Assembly: GCA_950295325.1 (NCBI GenBank)
Contig: OX485805.1
Span: 6,574,501 to 6,638,500 of the forward strand
Direction: 5' to 3'
Origin: Polytrichum commune
Lineage: Eukaryota; Streptophyta; Polytrichopsida; Polytrichales; Polytrichaceae
Length of the DNA: 64,000 nucleotides
Shown: positions 48,701 to 62,038 of the stretch, in pieces
Numbering within the stretch: the stretch's first letter is position 1
Layout of the letters: every line of letters starts with the position of its first letter
The notes under the pieces: model-generated
Database searches by the model: none
What the model was told of the DNA's origin: nothing
What the model saw: the letters and a program-made list of their open reading frames with translations, nothing else
Program-made: the position numbers and the translations under genes

Positions 48701-50080
48701 ATTTGAGCAAATTATGTTTGTGTCACGAGCTTTGTGACAAAACCATAAGCATTGTAGAGTCACACACATGTAGGATGATGATGTTCAACTAGGACTTCCC
48801 TTCCTTCCATCGAACTCACATGAATCCTCCCAAGAACAAGGTTCATATAGCATTTGGTTTCATATAGCTAATTTTGGATAACTATGTGGACATTTCATGT
48901 AGATAGTAGTACATAGTATGTGATGCATGTCAATAATTTATCAATCTAAATTGTCACCTCACAAGACACAATCCACTTGTTAGTGGCAAATGCGAAATAC
49001 TCTCACCATGAACAAACTCTACCCATTAAGTAAGGCAATACATATTTTACTTGCGTCATTGGCTCGGTGACATAATCGTTTCACATAGTGAACGCACATG
49101 TGAGATGCTCGTGTTTAGCAATGACTTCCCTTTTCTTCCACTCACATGAATCTTTCATGAACAAAGTTTGTTGCATTTGCTTCCATATACCTAAATCAAC
49201 AAAATATTGTAGAGAACCTATGTAGAAGCACAAAGGTATTGAATGTAACCGAGATGGAAACTTTTCTCTCTACACCCACTTCTTGTAGGATATGCGACAT
49301 GCAATTACTACAAGATAATTCGCAAATTCTATTCATGCCCGAAACCATTTGGCTCATAATTTTCAGAGCTCAAATGAATATCTTGTTCATTATCAAAGTG
49401 AAGATTCTTGTGCTCATTAAGAAGTCATCCAAGTGCCCTTGAAGATTCAAAGTGCTCATAAAAAACTACAAACTTTTGGCATATGGGGTATGAATCATTT
49501 GCACTTTTGCATTCCATGAAATTGGAACTACGTGAGACAACGTTAGTTTTTGGAGGAGCATTCTTATGGTGCAACTACACGTACCATCCAAGTTTCAAGA
49601 GAGAGTAAACACATATAAATATAAGGGGTTGCTAGCAACTGAGGTTGATATTATGCAGTTCCAATGAAAGAATGAGATACACCAACAATGATTATGCTAG
49701 AAAAGCACAAGATAAATTTAATGTAAGTAGATTATCATACTTTCATGGTTCAAGAATTTGACGTATAATCCAAAAGGAAAGAGAATTGGAATTATTGCAG
49801 CCTATCTGAAGATCTCCAATCTACGTACATGAAAACAAATGTGAAGCAAACCCATGCTAAGTGTAGCAACAATACCAAATGTATTCTTGTTATAGCTAAC
49901 GGGTAGGAAGAGGATTAAAAATTAAAAAAAAACCCAACAACCAATACACATGGACATGCTACTTAGTTATCTCGGCTTACTTGTGCCTTATCTGGCCCAC
50001 AATATCTAAAATGTCAAGAGTTGCCAAATGGATACGCAGAAATAAAAACAACTTTGTGACCTCAATACATGGTCTTCACT
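45800..50080. other. Gene-poor spacer
   Basis: AT-rich. About 80 bp near 49355-49440 (GAATATCTTGTTCATTATCA) resembles 40225-40310, so a dispersed repeat is present twice in the window. No gene recognised. Confidence 0.35.
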
Positions 50081-51794
50081 CATGTAGGCCACCAAGGACC
50101 TTAGGTCATCTAACATCCTAGCTCTCGTATTAAAGAGAGACGTGACTTTGTCTCTCCAAAAAAGAGGTCCCCAAGTCACTCACGTAATGCTGCCAAACTT
50201 GACCACCCGTTGAAATTGACTTATCTCGATAAAATGAGATGTCCACATCCTTCAGGTAAAGTTGACAAACTCTACCATTCAACACGTAAACTTATGACAC
50301 GGAAATGAGGTTCCAAGTCCCTTAGGTACCATGGTGAAGCTCCAACATCCCTACAACTAAGCTATGTCCAAGCAATAAAGTTTCCAAGTCTCAACCATAG
50401 GTTTCTCAAGGAAGTACGATTTTCAAGTCCCCCATGTAACGTTGTCAAGCTCAAACATCCATACAACCAAAGGTATTGCGTCAAGCGAGTCCCCCATGTA
50501 GTGTTGTCAACCTTAAACATGCATTCAAATCAAAGCATGTCAAGCACTTAAAGAACTAAGGATATAAAGGAAACGAAGGAAGTAATAACCAAAGGCGTGA
50601 TTTTTTCTTTTTCATAGGAAATTAGATTTTCAAATCCCTCTGATAACGTTGTCAATCTTGAAAATTCAAAGCAATCAAACTTTAGCAATGAAGTGAGGTT
50701 TCCAAGTTCCTCAAGTCATATTGTCAAGCTCGAACAATCCCATATATCAAGCACCGTCAAAGAAGTGAGGTTTCCAAACAACTAGGGTACAATTGTCAAC
50801 CTCAAGAATGCTCACTAATTAAGCTTCATGAAATCCGGGAGGTGTCCAAGCCCTTCAAGTAATGTTACCAAGCTTGAACATCCCCCGAAATGAAGCTCCA
50901 TCAAAAAATTGGCCTTTCCAAGTCCCTCAGGTAATGTTGTCAAGCTTGAACAATGATGCAAATGAAGCTTCGCCAAAGAACTGAGGTTTCCAAATCCCTC
51001 AGGTAATGTTACCAAGCTTGTACATCTCTCCAAATCAAGCTTTGCCAAAGAATTGACATTTCCAAGTCCTTCCGCTAATTTTTTCAAGTTTCAACATCCC
51101 CTGAATTGAAACTCCATCAAATAAGTGTCCTTTCCAAGTTCCTCGGGTAATGTTGTCAAGCTTGAACAATCACGCAAATCAAGCTTTGTCAAAGAACTTA
51201 GGTCTCCAAATCCTGCCAATAATATTGCCAACCTTAAATAACCCCCCAAATCAACCTCCGTCAAAGAAGTGAGATTTCCAAGTCCTTCGGATACAGTTGG
51301 CATGCTTGACCATCCCTTCAATTTTAGCTTTGTCATTGAACAAGGGCTTCCAAGTGCCTCCGGTAATGAAGTCAAGCTTCAACGTCCCCCCAAATCAATC
51401 ATCGTCAAAGAACAAAGATTTCCACATCCCTCGGGTAAGGTTATCAAGCTTGATCAATTCTACAATTGAAGCTCCACCAAAGAAGTGAGGTTTCCAAGTT
51501 CCTTGGCAAATGCTGTCAAACTTGAACATCCCCCCAAACCAATCATTCTCAAAGACCTGAGGTTTCCAAGTGCCTCCGGTAAGGTTATATTGTCGAACTT
51601 GAACAATCATGCAACTCAAGCTCCGTCAAAGAAGTGAAGTTTCCAAGTCCTTCGGGTAATGTTGTCAAACTTGAACATCCCCGTAAATCCATCTCCGTCA
51701 AAGAAATGAGGTTTCCAACTCCTTCAGGTAATGTTGTCAAATTCCAACATCCCCGTAAATCCATCTTCCTAAAAGAAATGAGGTTTTCAAGTCC
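50080..51794 (-). pseudogene. Decayed 3' LRR tail of the PK-NBS-LRR gene
   Basis: The 72-bp LRR period continues past the stop codon for about 1.7 kb with growing damage. The first three units stay in frame (for example NLTTLPEGVGNLISLTEMD) until a TAA after a small insertion near 51580. LRR frames then reappear at 51375-51091 and 51087-50815, and only DNA-level traces remain to about 50100. It reads as the former C-terminal part of the upstream receptor. Confidence 0.8.
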
Positions 51795-54700
51795 CTAGGG
51801 TAATGTTGTCAAGCTTGAACATCCCCAAAAATGAATCTCCGTCAAAGAAGTGAGGTTTCCAAGTCCCCCAGGTAATGTTGTCAAGCTTGAACATCCCCCC
51901 AAATCAATCTTCGTCAAATAAATGAGGTTTCCGAGTCCCCCAGGTAATGTTGTCAGGCTTGAACATCCCCCCAAATCAATCTTCGTCAAAGAAATGAGGT
52001 TTCCAAGTCCCTCGGGTAATGTTGTCAAACTTGAACAATCACGCAAAGTAAGCTTTTTCAAAGAAGTGAGGTTTCCAAGTCCCTCGGGTAATGTTGTCAA
52101 GCTTGAACATCCCCCAAAATCAATCTCCGTCAAAGAAGTGAGGTTTCCAAGTCCCTCGGGTAATGTTGTCAAGCTTGAACATCCCCCAAAATCAATCTCC
52201 GTCAAAGAAGTGAGGTTTCCAAGTCCCTCGGGTAATGTTGTCAAGCTAGAACATCCGCACAAAGCAATCTCCGTCAAAGAAGTGAGGTTTCCAAGTCCCT
52301 CGGGTAATGTTTTCAAGCTTGAACATCCCCACAAAGCAATCTCCGTCAAAGAAGTGAGGTTTCCAAGTCCCTCGGGTAATGTTTTCAAGCTTGAACATCC
52401 CCACCAATGAATCTCCGTCAAAGAAGTGAGGTTTCCAAGTCCCTTGGGTAATGTTGTCAAGCTTGAACATCCCCCCAAATAAATCTCCGTCAAAGAAGTG
52501 AGGTTTCCAAGTCCCTCGGGTAATATTATCAAGCTTGAACATCCATCCAAATCAATCTTTGTCAAGGAAGTGAGGTTTCCAAGTCCCTCGGGTAATGTTG
52601 TCAAGCTTGAACAATCACTCAAATTAAGCTCCGTCAAAGAAGTGAGGTTTCCAAGTCCCTCGGGTAATGTTGTCAAGCTTGAACAATCACTCAAATTAAG
52701 CTTTGTTAAAGAAGAGAGGTTTCCAAATCCCTCGGGTAATGTTGTCAAGCTAGAACATCCCCACCAATGAATCTCCGTCAAAGAAGTGAGGTTTCCAAGT
52801 CCCTTGGGTAATGTTGTCAAACTTGAACAATCACGCAAAGTAAGCTTTTTCAAAGAAGTGAGGTTTCCAAGTCCCTCGGGTAATGTTGTCAAGCTTGAGC
52901 ATCCCCCAAAATCAATCTCCGTCAAAGAAGTGAGGTTTCCAAGTCCCTCGGGTAATGTTGTCAAGCTAGAACATCCGCACAAAGCAATCTCCGTCAAAGA
53001 AGTGAGGTTTCCAAGTCCCTCGGGTAATGTTTTCAAGCTTGAACATCCCCACAAAGCAATCTCCGTCAAAGAAGTGAGGTTTCCAAGTCCCTCGGGTAAT
53101 GTTTTCAAGCTTGAACATCCCCACCAATGAATCTCCGTCAAAGAAGTGAGGTTTCCAAGTCCCTTGGGTAATGTTGTCAAGCTTGAACATCCCCCCAAAT
53201 AAATCTTCGTCAAAGAAGTGAGGTTTCCAAGTCCCTCGGGTAATGTTATCAAGCTTGAACATCCATCCAAATCAATCTTTGTCAAGGAAGTGAGGTTTCC
53301 AAGTCCCTCGGGTAATGTTTTCAACCTTGAACATCTCCACAAAGCAATCTCCGTCAAAGAAGTGAGGTTTCCAAGTCCCTCGGGTAATGTTGTCAAGCTT
53401 GAACAATCACGCAAAGTAAGCTTTTTCAAAGAAGTGAGGTTTCCAAGTCCCTCGGGTAATGTTGTCAAGCTTGAACATGCCCCCAAATCAATCTCCGTCA
53501 AAGAAGTGAGGTTTCCAAGTCCCTCGGGTAATGTTTTCAAGCTTGAACATCTCCACAAAGCAATCTCCATCAAAGAAGTGAGGTTTCCAAGTCCCTCGGG
53601 TAATGTTGTCAACCTTGAACAATCATGCAAGTTAAGGTTTTTCAAAGAAGTGAGGTTTCCAAGTCCCTTGGGTAATGCTGTCAAGCTTGAACATCCCCAA
53701 AAATGAATCTCCGTTAATAAAGTGAGGTTTCCAAGTCCCTCGGGTAATGTTGTCAGGCTTGAACATCCCCCAAAATCAATCCTTGTCAAAGAAGTGAGGT
53801 TTCCAAGTCCCTCGGGTAATGTTTTCAAGCTTGAACATTCCCGCAAAGCAATCTCCGTCAAAGAAGTGAGGTTTCCAAGTCCCTCGGGTAATGTTTTCAA
53901 GCTTGAACATCTCCACAAAGCAATCTCCATCAAAGAAGTGAGGTTTCCAAGTCCCTCGGGTAATGTTGTCAACCTTGAACAATCATGCAAGTTAAGGTTT
54001 TTCAAAGAAGTGAGGTTTCCAAGTCCCTTGGGTAATGCTGTCAAGCTTGAACATCCCCAAAAATGAATCTCCGTTAATAAAGTGAGGTTTCCAAGTCCCT
54101 CGGGTAATGTTGTCAGGCTTGAACATCCCCCAAAATCAATCCTTGTCAAAGAAGTGAGGTTTCCAAGTCCCTCGGGTAATGTTTTCAAGCTTGAACATTC
54201 CCGCAAAGCAATCTCCGTCAAAGAAGTGAGGTTTCCAAGTCCCTCGGGTAATGTTTTCAAGCTTGAACATCCCCACAAACCAATCTTCGTTAAAGAAGTG
54301 AGGTTTCCAAGTCCCTCGGGTAATGTTGTCAAACTTGAACATCCCCCCAAATCAATCTCCGTCAAAGAAGTGAGGTTTCCAAGTCCCTCGGGTAATGTTG
54401 TCAAGCTTGAGCATCCCCCCAAATCAATCTCCGTCAAAGAAGTGAGGTTTCCAAGTCCCTCGGGTAATGTTGTCAAGCTTGAACAATCACTCAAATTAAG
54501 CTCCGTCAAAGAAGTGAGGTTTCCAAGTCCCTCGGGTAATGTTGTCAAGCTTGAACATCTCTGCAAATCAATCTCCGTCAAGGAAGTGAGGTTTCCAAGT
54601 CCCTCAGGTAATGTTGTCAAGCGCCAACATGCCCCCAAATCAATCTCCGTCAAAGAAGTGAGGTTTCCAAGTCCCTTGGGTAATGTTGTCAAGCTTGAAC

Positions 54701-55860
54701 AATCACGCAAAGTAAGCTTTTTCAAAGAAGTGAGGTTTCCAAGTCCCTCGGGTAATGTTGTCAAGCTTGAACATGCCCCCAAATCAATCTCCGTCAAAGA
54801 AGTGAGGTTTCCAAGTCCCTCGGGTAATGTTGTCAAGCTTGAACATGCCCCCAAATCAATCTCCGTCAAAGAAGTGAGGTTTCCAAGTCCCTCGGGTAAT
54901 GTTTTCAAGCTTGAACATCTCCACAAAGCAATCTCCGTCAAAGAAGTGAGGTTTCCAAGTCCCTCGGGTAAGGTTGTCAAGCTTGAACAATCACGCAAAG
55001 TAAGCTTTTTCAAAGAAGTGAGGTTTCCAAGTCCCTCGGGTAATGTTGTCAAGCTTGAACATCTCTGCAAATCAATCTCCGTCAAGGAAGTGAGGTTTCC
55101 AAGTCCCTCAGGTAATGTTGTCAAGCGCCAACATGCCCCCAAATCAATCTCCGTCAAAGAAGTGAGGTTTCCAAGTCCCTTGGGTAATGTTGTCAAGCTT
55201 GAACAATCACGCAAAGTAAGCTTTTTCAAAGAAGTGAGGTTTCCAAGTCCCTCGGGTAATGTTGTCAAGCTTGAACATGCCCCCAAATCAATCTCCGTCA
55301 AAGAAGTGAGGTTTCCAAGTCCCTCGGGTAATGTTGTCAAGCTTGAACATGCCCCCAAATCAATCTCCGTCAAAGAAGTGAGGTTTCCAAGTCCCTCGGG
55401 TAATGTTTTCAAGCTTGAACATCTCCACAAAGCAATCTCCGTCAAAGAAGTGAGGTTTCCAAGTCCCTCGGGTAAGGTTGTCAAGCTTGAACAATCACGC
55501 AAAGTAAGCTTTTTCAAAGAAGTGAGGTTTCCAAGTCCCTCGGGTAATGTTGTCAAGCGCCAACATCCCCCCAAATCAATCTCCGTCAAAGAAGTGAGGT
55601 TTCCAAGTCCCTCGGGTAATGTTGTCAAGCTTGAACATCTCTGCAAATCAATCTCCGTCAAAGAAGTGAGGTTTCCAAGTCCCTCGGGTAATGTTGTCAA
55701 GCTTGAACAATCATGCAAGTTAAGCTTTTTCAAAGAAGTGAGGTTTCCAAGTCCCTGGGGTAATGTTGTCAACCTCCAACACCTACTCAAGTTCAAGTGT
55801 GTCAAGGAAGTCAAGTTTCCAAGTCCCTCATCCAATGCTTCAATGTTTCCCAATCCCTCT
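51795..55860 (-). repeat. 72-bp tandem repeat encoding the LRRs, with duplicated blocks
   Basis: Period 72 bp without frame breaks. Larger blocks are near-identical: 52201-52600 with 52921-53320 (offset 720, ten units), 53581-53820 with 53941-54180 (offset 360, five units), and 54541-55020 with 55045-55524 (offset 504, seven units). Confidence 0.95.
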
Positions 55861-58800
55861 ATATCAAAGCTTTTCAAAGAATGCAATTCCCACAGTTCCT
55901 TAGGAAGTTGTTGAAAGTTTTCATTTATAAAAATGGCCTCCAATTGACATAAATGTTGTTGGTTCTTTAAATGAGGATCTTTGAATAGTCGGAAGTCGGT
56001 TGATGTATTGTTGGTATCATCTTGAATTGCCAATAGTCGAAGCTTGCTTAGATCCAAGTCTAAACAATAGTTTTGACCTTGTAAATGGCACTCCAATCTT
56101 TTATACAATATACCTTCAACTTTCTTGGTGCCCTGCTTTGCAAGATGTAAAAATTATATAAAAAACAAACAAAGTCTCAATAGAATCATATTAAATGTTT
56201 TGCAAAAATATGGAATAAAGCAAATCATTGCAATAATTAGACAAGAATCTAAATTCTTTATGAACAACTTGACCATCATAAACATTAAACTAATGGTCCA
56301 AGAAAATCCAAATCGAATTACACGCTTTGTTTGCATAGACTTTACAACATGGAACACGCAATGAAAAAAAAGAATCGTTCATTACATTCGTACCTCCTTT
56401 ATGGATTGAGTTGAAGAACTCAAGTCCACGCTCCGAACTCGAGTGCCCAAGTATTCTCCATCTTTTTCCACAATCATTCGTCCCATGTCACGTAGTTGGT
56501 CATGCATTTCTATGTGTCCATATTGGTCAACATTTACCAATGACCGCTCGATTAACATATTGAAGGATTGTCTTGGGGGGATATCATTCATGGTCCACAC
56601 GTGCAAGGCTCTATCTATTGACATGCCTTTAGGCCACACGTCCTTGCAAAAGAAGAATGCTATGTCCAAAAACATATTTTTTTCATCTGTTCCCAATCCA
56701 TCAAAACTTATCTTCAATGTGCTCCAAAGCTTCGTGTCTTCAAATTCTTCGTCACCATCCAAACATCTTCCCCTTTTCATTCTTCGTAATGCTCGTTCCC
56801 AACATCGCAACCTCCATTTATCCCGCAAAAATGCACCCAATACTCCTAGGCTTAAAGGCAAGCCGTTGCAAGCTTCCACTATTCTTCCTCCTATATCACA
56901 AAATTCAATTGGTAAAGAACCTCCGGACCCACATGACTGAAGAATAAAAAGTTGTTTTGCTGCATTTCCATCCAATGTCTCAACATCTATTTTGCCATTC
57001 TCCTCCACACGGTGTTTAATCTTGTCCCAGTGGCGGGTTGTCATAATCAATGTGATGCCCGCGTTGTCCCTCAAAATATCTGGACGGAGAACTTCATCTA
57101 GTTGATCTTCATCCCTTATGTCGTCCAATATTATGAGAACCTTCTTACCAACCATGAGTTGCTTCACCTTGTTTTGTGCATCCACCAAATTTGTTGGCAA
57201 GCTTTTAGGATCTTCTCCAAACTCTTTTAACATGTCACATACAATTCCAAGTGAATCACTTCTATTCTTCAAGTCTTTGGCAAAATATGATGCATTGTAT
57301 GTGGACTTCAATTCATGAAATATGTGATTTGCCAATGTAGTTTTCCCAATTCCACCCATGCCAATGACACCCAAAATCCTCACTTCCTTGAGACGATCCT
57401 TGACTTTTGTAAGGTTTCGTTCAAGACCAACCACCATGTTGTTCACTTGCATGGTTGCCTCATTCACCTACATAAATAGCACATGGAATAAGATCATATT
57501 TCTCATTCAAAATTACACCCTCAAAGACCTACATTTAATCCAAATCAATAGAAATAACAAGCTGTAATTAAACTATGAAACACCAAAATGGTACATACCT
57601 CTATAACATGTTTCTCCTTGACCTTCTTTGCCTTCTCAATTCTTGATTTCTTTTGGAGCGAGGCTCCATCCTTTTCAAACTTGGGATGTAGATTTGCCGA
57701 ATATGATCCTCTCAAAAACATTTTCTTCAAATCAATCAATTTTTCACAAATTTTCGAAAATGTCGGCCTTCGTAAAGGATCCTCCACCCAACATTCCTCG
57801 ATCAACCTCGTAAGCTCTTCACAATTCATTGGCAATTGCGGCCTCTCAAATTCCTTAATGTTTTTCAAAATGTCTTTGGTTATCACAGGAAGGCTCTCAA
57901 ATGGAGCACTTTGTGACAAGATCTCTGAACATGTCATAGCAAAGGACCATACATCAGCTTGAAATAGACTTGCATGAGGTTCAAGCTTTTGATCAATTAT
58001 CTCCGGTGCCATGTATCTAGGTGTACCAACACGATAGCACTTTTGTTCCTTGGGAACTTTGCTTGGAACCTCAATGTTGGAAGTACCATAGTCAGCCAAC
58101 TTGACCAAATATCGCCTAGAATTCAATTTTCCTCCTTCGATGGAATTGGGTCTCATGAGCACATTGTCCGGCTTCAAATCAAGATGGGCAACATGCATGT
58201 CATGAAGATAACACATGCCACTTGCAATTTGATGCATGATATCAATTGCAAAAAGATATGATAGCGGTTTGGACTGCTTCTCCAACATGCCACTCAAGCT
58301 CATGTCCATGAACTCCATCACCAAATACAAATTCTCAAAAGAATTTCTTGCTTTGAATTTCCGTAAGACTTTGAGAGTCCAACAACAGAACTCATCTATG
58401 CTCCCACGTCCACAATAGATGAATTTGATGAGATTCGGATGGCTCAAGCCTGCCAAAATACCAACCTCTTTGCGGAGATTTTGGATTCCATTTGAAATTG
58501 GCAAAATCTTTGTTGCACATTTAAATCCCAACCACATTGATTCATACACAACACCATATCCTCCTTTCCCAATTTCTTTCAAAAGTTTTGGTTTCAATGA
58601 ATCAATGACAATTGGAACCTCCACACCATCAAGTTCTCCACCTTCAAGTTGCAAGTCCCCCAATCTTTGCCATAAATAGTCTCTGCATTCATACTTGCTA
58701 CCATCTTTGAGACTTTCTTGAAGAATTTCTTCGTCGTCCTCAATTTCTTTCAAGGTCGGCATGTCTAGATCAATGGTAGACATGGTAAGTTGCGACCATG

Positions 58801-59440
58801 GATGGCTTGTTGAATGCATCTCAAGTATCACATCCCAACAACACTTCAAATCGGACACAAGTTCTCGAAAAGCCTCCTTGTTATTTATTTGGAATGCAAT
58901 TGCTTGACTCCGATTTTGATTTCCGCATTCATTCATCACAATTCCAAATTTTTGTGTAATGCAACATAGCTCCTCAATTGCAACACCGAGCTCTTGGACC
59001 TCACTACTCGACCTGATCATCTCCCAAACACATACTTCGACTTCTTTAAGCTTGGTGAGAAGATGCTTACATTGCTTCTTGTTCAATATTTCATTTCCAT
59101 TTGAAATCCCTTCAAGTCTACGTATTTCTTCCTCCTGCCATTGCAATAAATTTCTAACATCATATTTGTCAATGGTTCCTCTTTGCTGTAAGTCTCCAAC
59201 ATCATGTTTGTCAATGGTTCTTCTTTGCCGATAAGTCCAAAACATCATAAAGCAAGTTCCAATAAAATCCCAAAACCTTGATAGTTGCTCAAAAAACAAT
59301 TCCAAAAATGATGAAATATTTCCTAGAAAACCATATTGTCTCGATCGCCAACAAGTGTCCAAAGAAATGGTAATCAACGTGGTTCCAACCATATAAAAGT
59401 GGTCACTCCATCTGCAAGCATCCATGTAACAAAAAGTCAT
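51795..59440 (-). CDS. PK-NBS-LRR (PNL) immune receptor with about 56 LRRs
   Basis: Three exons join in phase 0: 59440-57599 (GAG|GTATGT), 57467-56394 (GAG|GTACGA) and 56132-51795 (AAAGCAG|GGC), giving about 2,417 residues. An in-frame stop precedes the ATG at 59440. A kinase domain spans ~290-560: glycine loop GKGGYGVVYE, catalytic loop HLDLKPDN, DYG in place of DFG, and APE. NB-ARC follows at ~620-960: P-loop GMGGIGKTT (~650), Walker B KKVLIILDD, TLIMTTR, GLPL, and EMHDQLRDMG. The LRR region consists of 24-residue units of LTTLPEGLGNLTSLTEIDL type, about 56 of them. It is probably a cytoplasmic sensor of pathogen effectors. This kinase-first NLR class is known from mosses. The stop at 51795 is TAG where repeats have GAG, so the protein may be shortened relative to its ancestor. 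Confidence 0.85.
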
Positions 59441-59459
59441 AGTGACAACCACTTTATAT

Positions 59460-62030
59460 CTCCAAAACTACAAATTTACATTGACATAGGTACATACAAA
59501 TTGTCATTGAAGTAACCAATAATAAATGCAAGCATATAAATCTAGTTAATCGTGGCCCCAAATGCTCTCTTATTAGCAGCATGTGAAACACGACAAGAGC
59601 GCCATCTTTTTTGTTTCCTATACACATGCATTTTTTGAGTATTTAGATAGGGGCTAACATGCTCAAATTCAATATTATTCCAAAATACTCCCCACTCCTT
59701 AAAAGTATAACATTTAATTAAGATCATGGAAGTACAAATTCAATACACTCTACACTACATAAGTGTAGTATATTTCATAAACTTCATTGCTTCATTCATC
59801 AAATGAGTAAGTGCACAACATGAATAACTACACAATGGTCCCCCGAGATAAGAATTGAGATTAAATTCAAGAATAAAAATTATACTTTATGATATTTTTA
59901 GTCAATGAAAAATAAGGCGAACTTATCAACTCGACATGTCCCATAGGCTCCTCCGAATCAACTTATAAGGCACTTGTTGCTAAAAATGGATGGTCACCTA
60001 AATGCAAGTCGTCAAGTGCTAGGAAGCAACACTCCATTCAATCTCCCTATCAAAAACTTCAAGCAACCTTTTGAAAATAAAAACTCTCAAATGTACAAAT
60101 TCATGATTTTAGTTCATTATTATACTCCTATTTTTGTCCCGATAATCAACACATATTGTCATCTTTGTGCTTAGTTCAATGGAGATTGACTTTGGATGCA
60201 GTGAAGATGAGAGGTATAAAATTACCTAGAATGTCTTCAAAATTTGAAGATTACAACACTCTATTCATCAAATAAAGATGTACGACCGAGTAAACAAGGT
60301 TTTTAGATGCATATACTGTAATCCTGCTCATGAAAATTGGAATTATTGCCACGAAATAAGTTTTCCAAAAAATATAAAAAGCAAAGATCTCCTTCAATTT
60401 ATCAGTGCATTGTAATAAGAAATTTGATCATTGTTTTTTCTACCATCATATAAATATGTAAATTACTTGATTTTAAATGGCCATTAAGGAGCACCAATTC
60501 TAATCAACGCATAGTATTGGCCCCTACTCCATTCAAGATTGTCAATGAAGTGCAAGTTACGAGGCCAACAAGCTCCATGTCAAATGCGGAATTGGGGATC
60601 TTCAAATGCCGATGTGGCACATATTTGAGATGCAAAGTGTTGAAACTTCAAACGACCATAATACTATGGAATATAAGTGATGTGCTATTCAAAAGATGCA
60701 ATAACCACCTCGTTTTTAATCCCGATTGGTTCTTGAACTATCCCTCAAGTCGTCATCATAATCAACTTTAAACTCAACCCATTGGCACTCTTGTAAAGCA
60801 CAGAATGCAAAAAGATCTAAAGTTCCTCCAAACAGAATGCAACACGCTTATTGATGTTCAGACGAACTAAACAAAACTTGAGTGTTGAATCTCTGCAAAA
60901 TGGAATCTTGGTTTTTCTCATCTTACATCTGTCCTTGTCTACTAGAGAAAAATATCATCAAAAGCAGTTGAACAGGCAAACAATTTTATTGAAGTACTTC
61001 TAGAGAATGGTATAGATAATTGTAAGCAATCAATTTTTTCACCTGCATTGCATAAATGAGGAATTACGCACCGAGCTGTTGATACGAATCCTTCAGGTGT
61101 TCATTCTGTATAGCAATAGCTCAGCCACAGACGGTGGAAAAGCGCAAAAGAAGAAGAAGAAGCATGGGTGGCACAAAATCTGGTAATTTGTTGAAGCAAG
61201 AAATGTATCAAATACACTGCACACTACAAACGAAGCATACACATTGTTAGATGTCTCCACCTGTCCCAGGTTTGAATACTCTGAGAATCTTTTCCCTACC
61301 TCCAAAAGGATTAAAACTTACCATATTCGCTCCTCACAACTTGTGCGAAATTCGTCAAAAGTCCACACTACACATCGATTAGGGGTTCCATTACAAATGC
61401 AAGTGGTCAGCATGTAATGTTGAATCAATGTCGTTACAGACCATTTCCGGCTCAATGTCTTCACATGGGTGATCCGAAATTTGCCCAAAGGCTAATTCAA
61501 CATGAGTTCAAATATTTACCGTTTATTTCACATTGATCTAAAGTACGAAAATGGTAGGAGTGCAACTTTATGAGATCCAGCCAACTTACCTCAAGAGGTG
61601 AAAATCCAAATCCTAATCCTTTTTGGGTTACGCGTATCAAATTTTTATACTGGATAATAATTACCACTAGCTGACTTTACAGAATGAAGTCACCATGTTT
61701 GCTAACTTAGACAAGCAGACTTGGATAAAGGAGGTATGTGAGAGAGGAACCACTTGGAGCCATGAAAAACAACTTCATCTCAGGACTTATGCCAGTTCCA
61801 AAGTTTCTATCAAGAAATAAAATGTTGGAACAACCTAGTTCGCATGATACCGTAATACCATAGTAGGTTCGCCACCTGCCGCACAAATGTTTAATTTTTT
61901 TGAAAAAATAAGGTTCGCGTTCCAAAAATAGATTTTTAAAAAATTCGTCTTCTCATTTATTGGATTAAAAATCATTCGTGTTTAGGGTGGGAAAGATGTG
62001 CAGAAATTTCATCCTAATTGCATTTTAATA
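59460..62030. other. Spacer between receptor and MORN fragment
   Basis: Presumably includes the receptor promoter on the minus strand. No further MORN coding sequence is visible here, and no other gene was recognised. Confidence 0.4.
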
Positions 62031-62038
62031 GAACTCAC

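Noticed and set aside
54082-55914. A 610-codon plus-strand open frame opposite the LRR exon (KEVRFPSPSGNVVKLEH units)
   Set aside because: It is the antisense reading of the 72-bp LRR repeat; the period and composition keep it open. No start context, domain or splice logic supports it.
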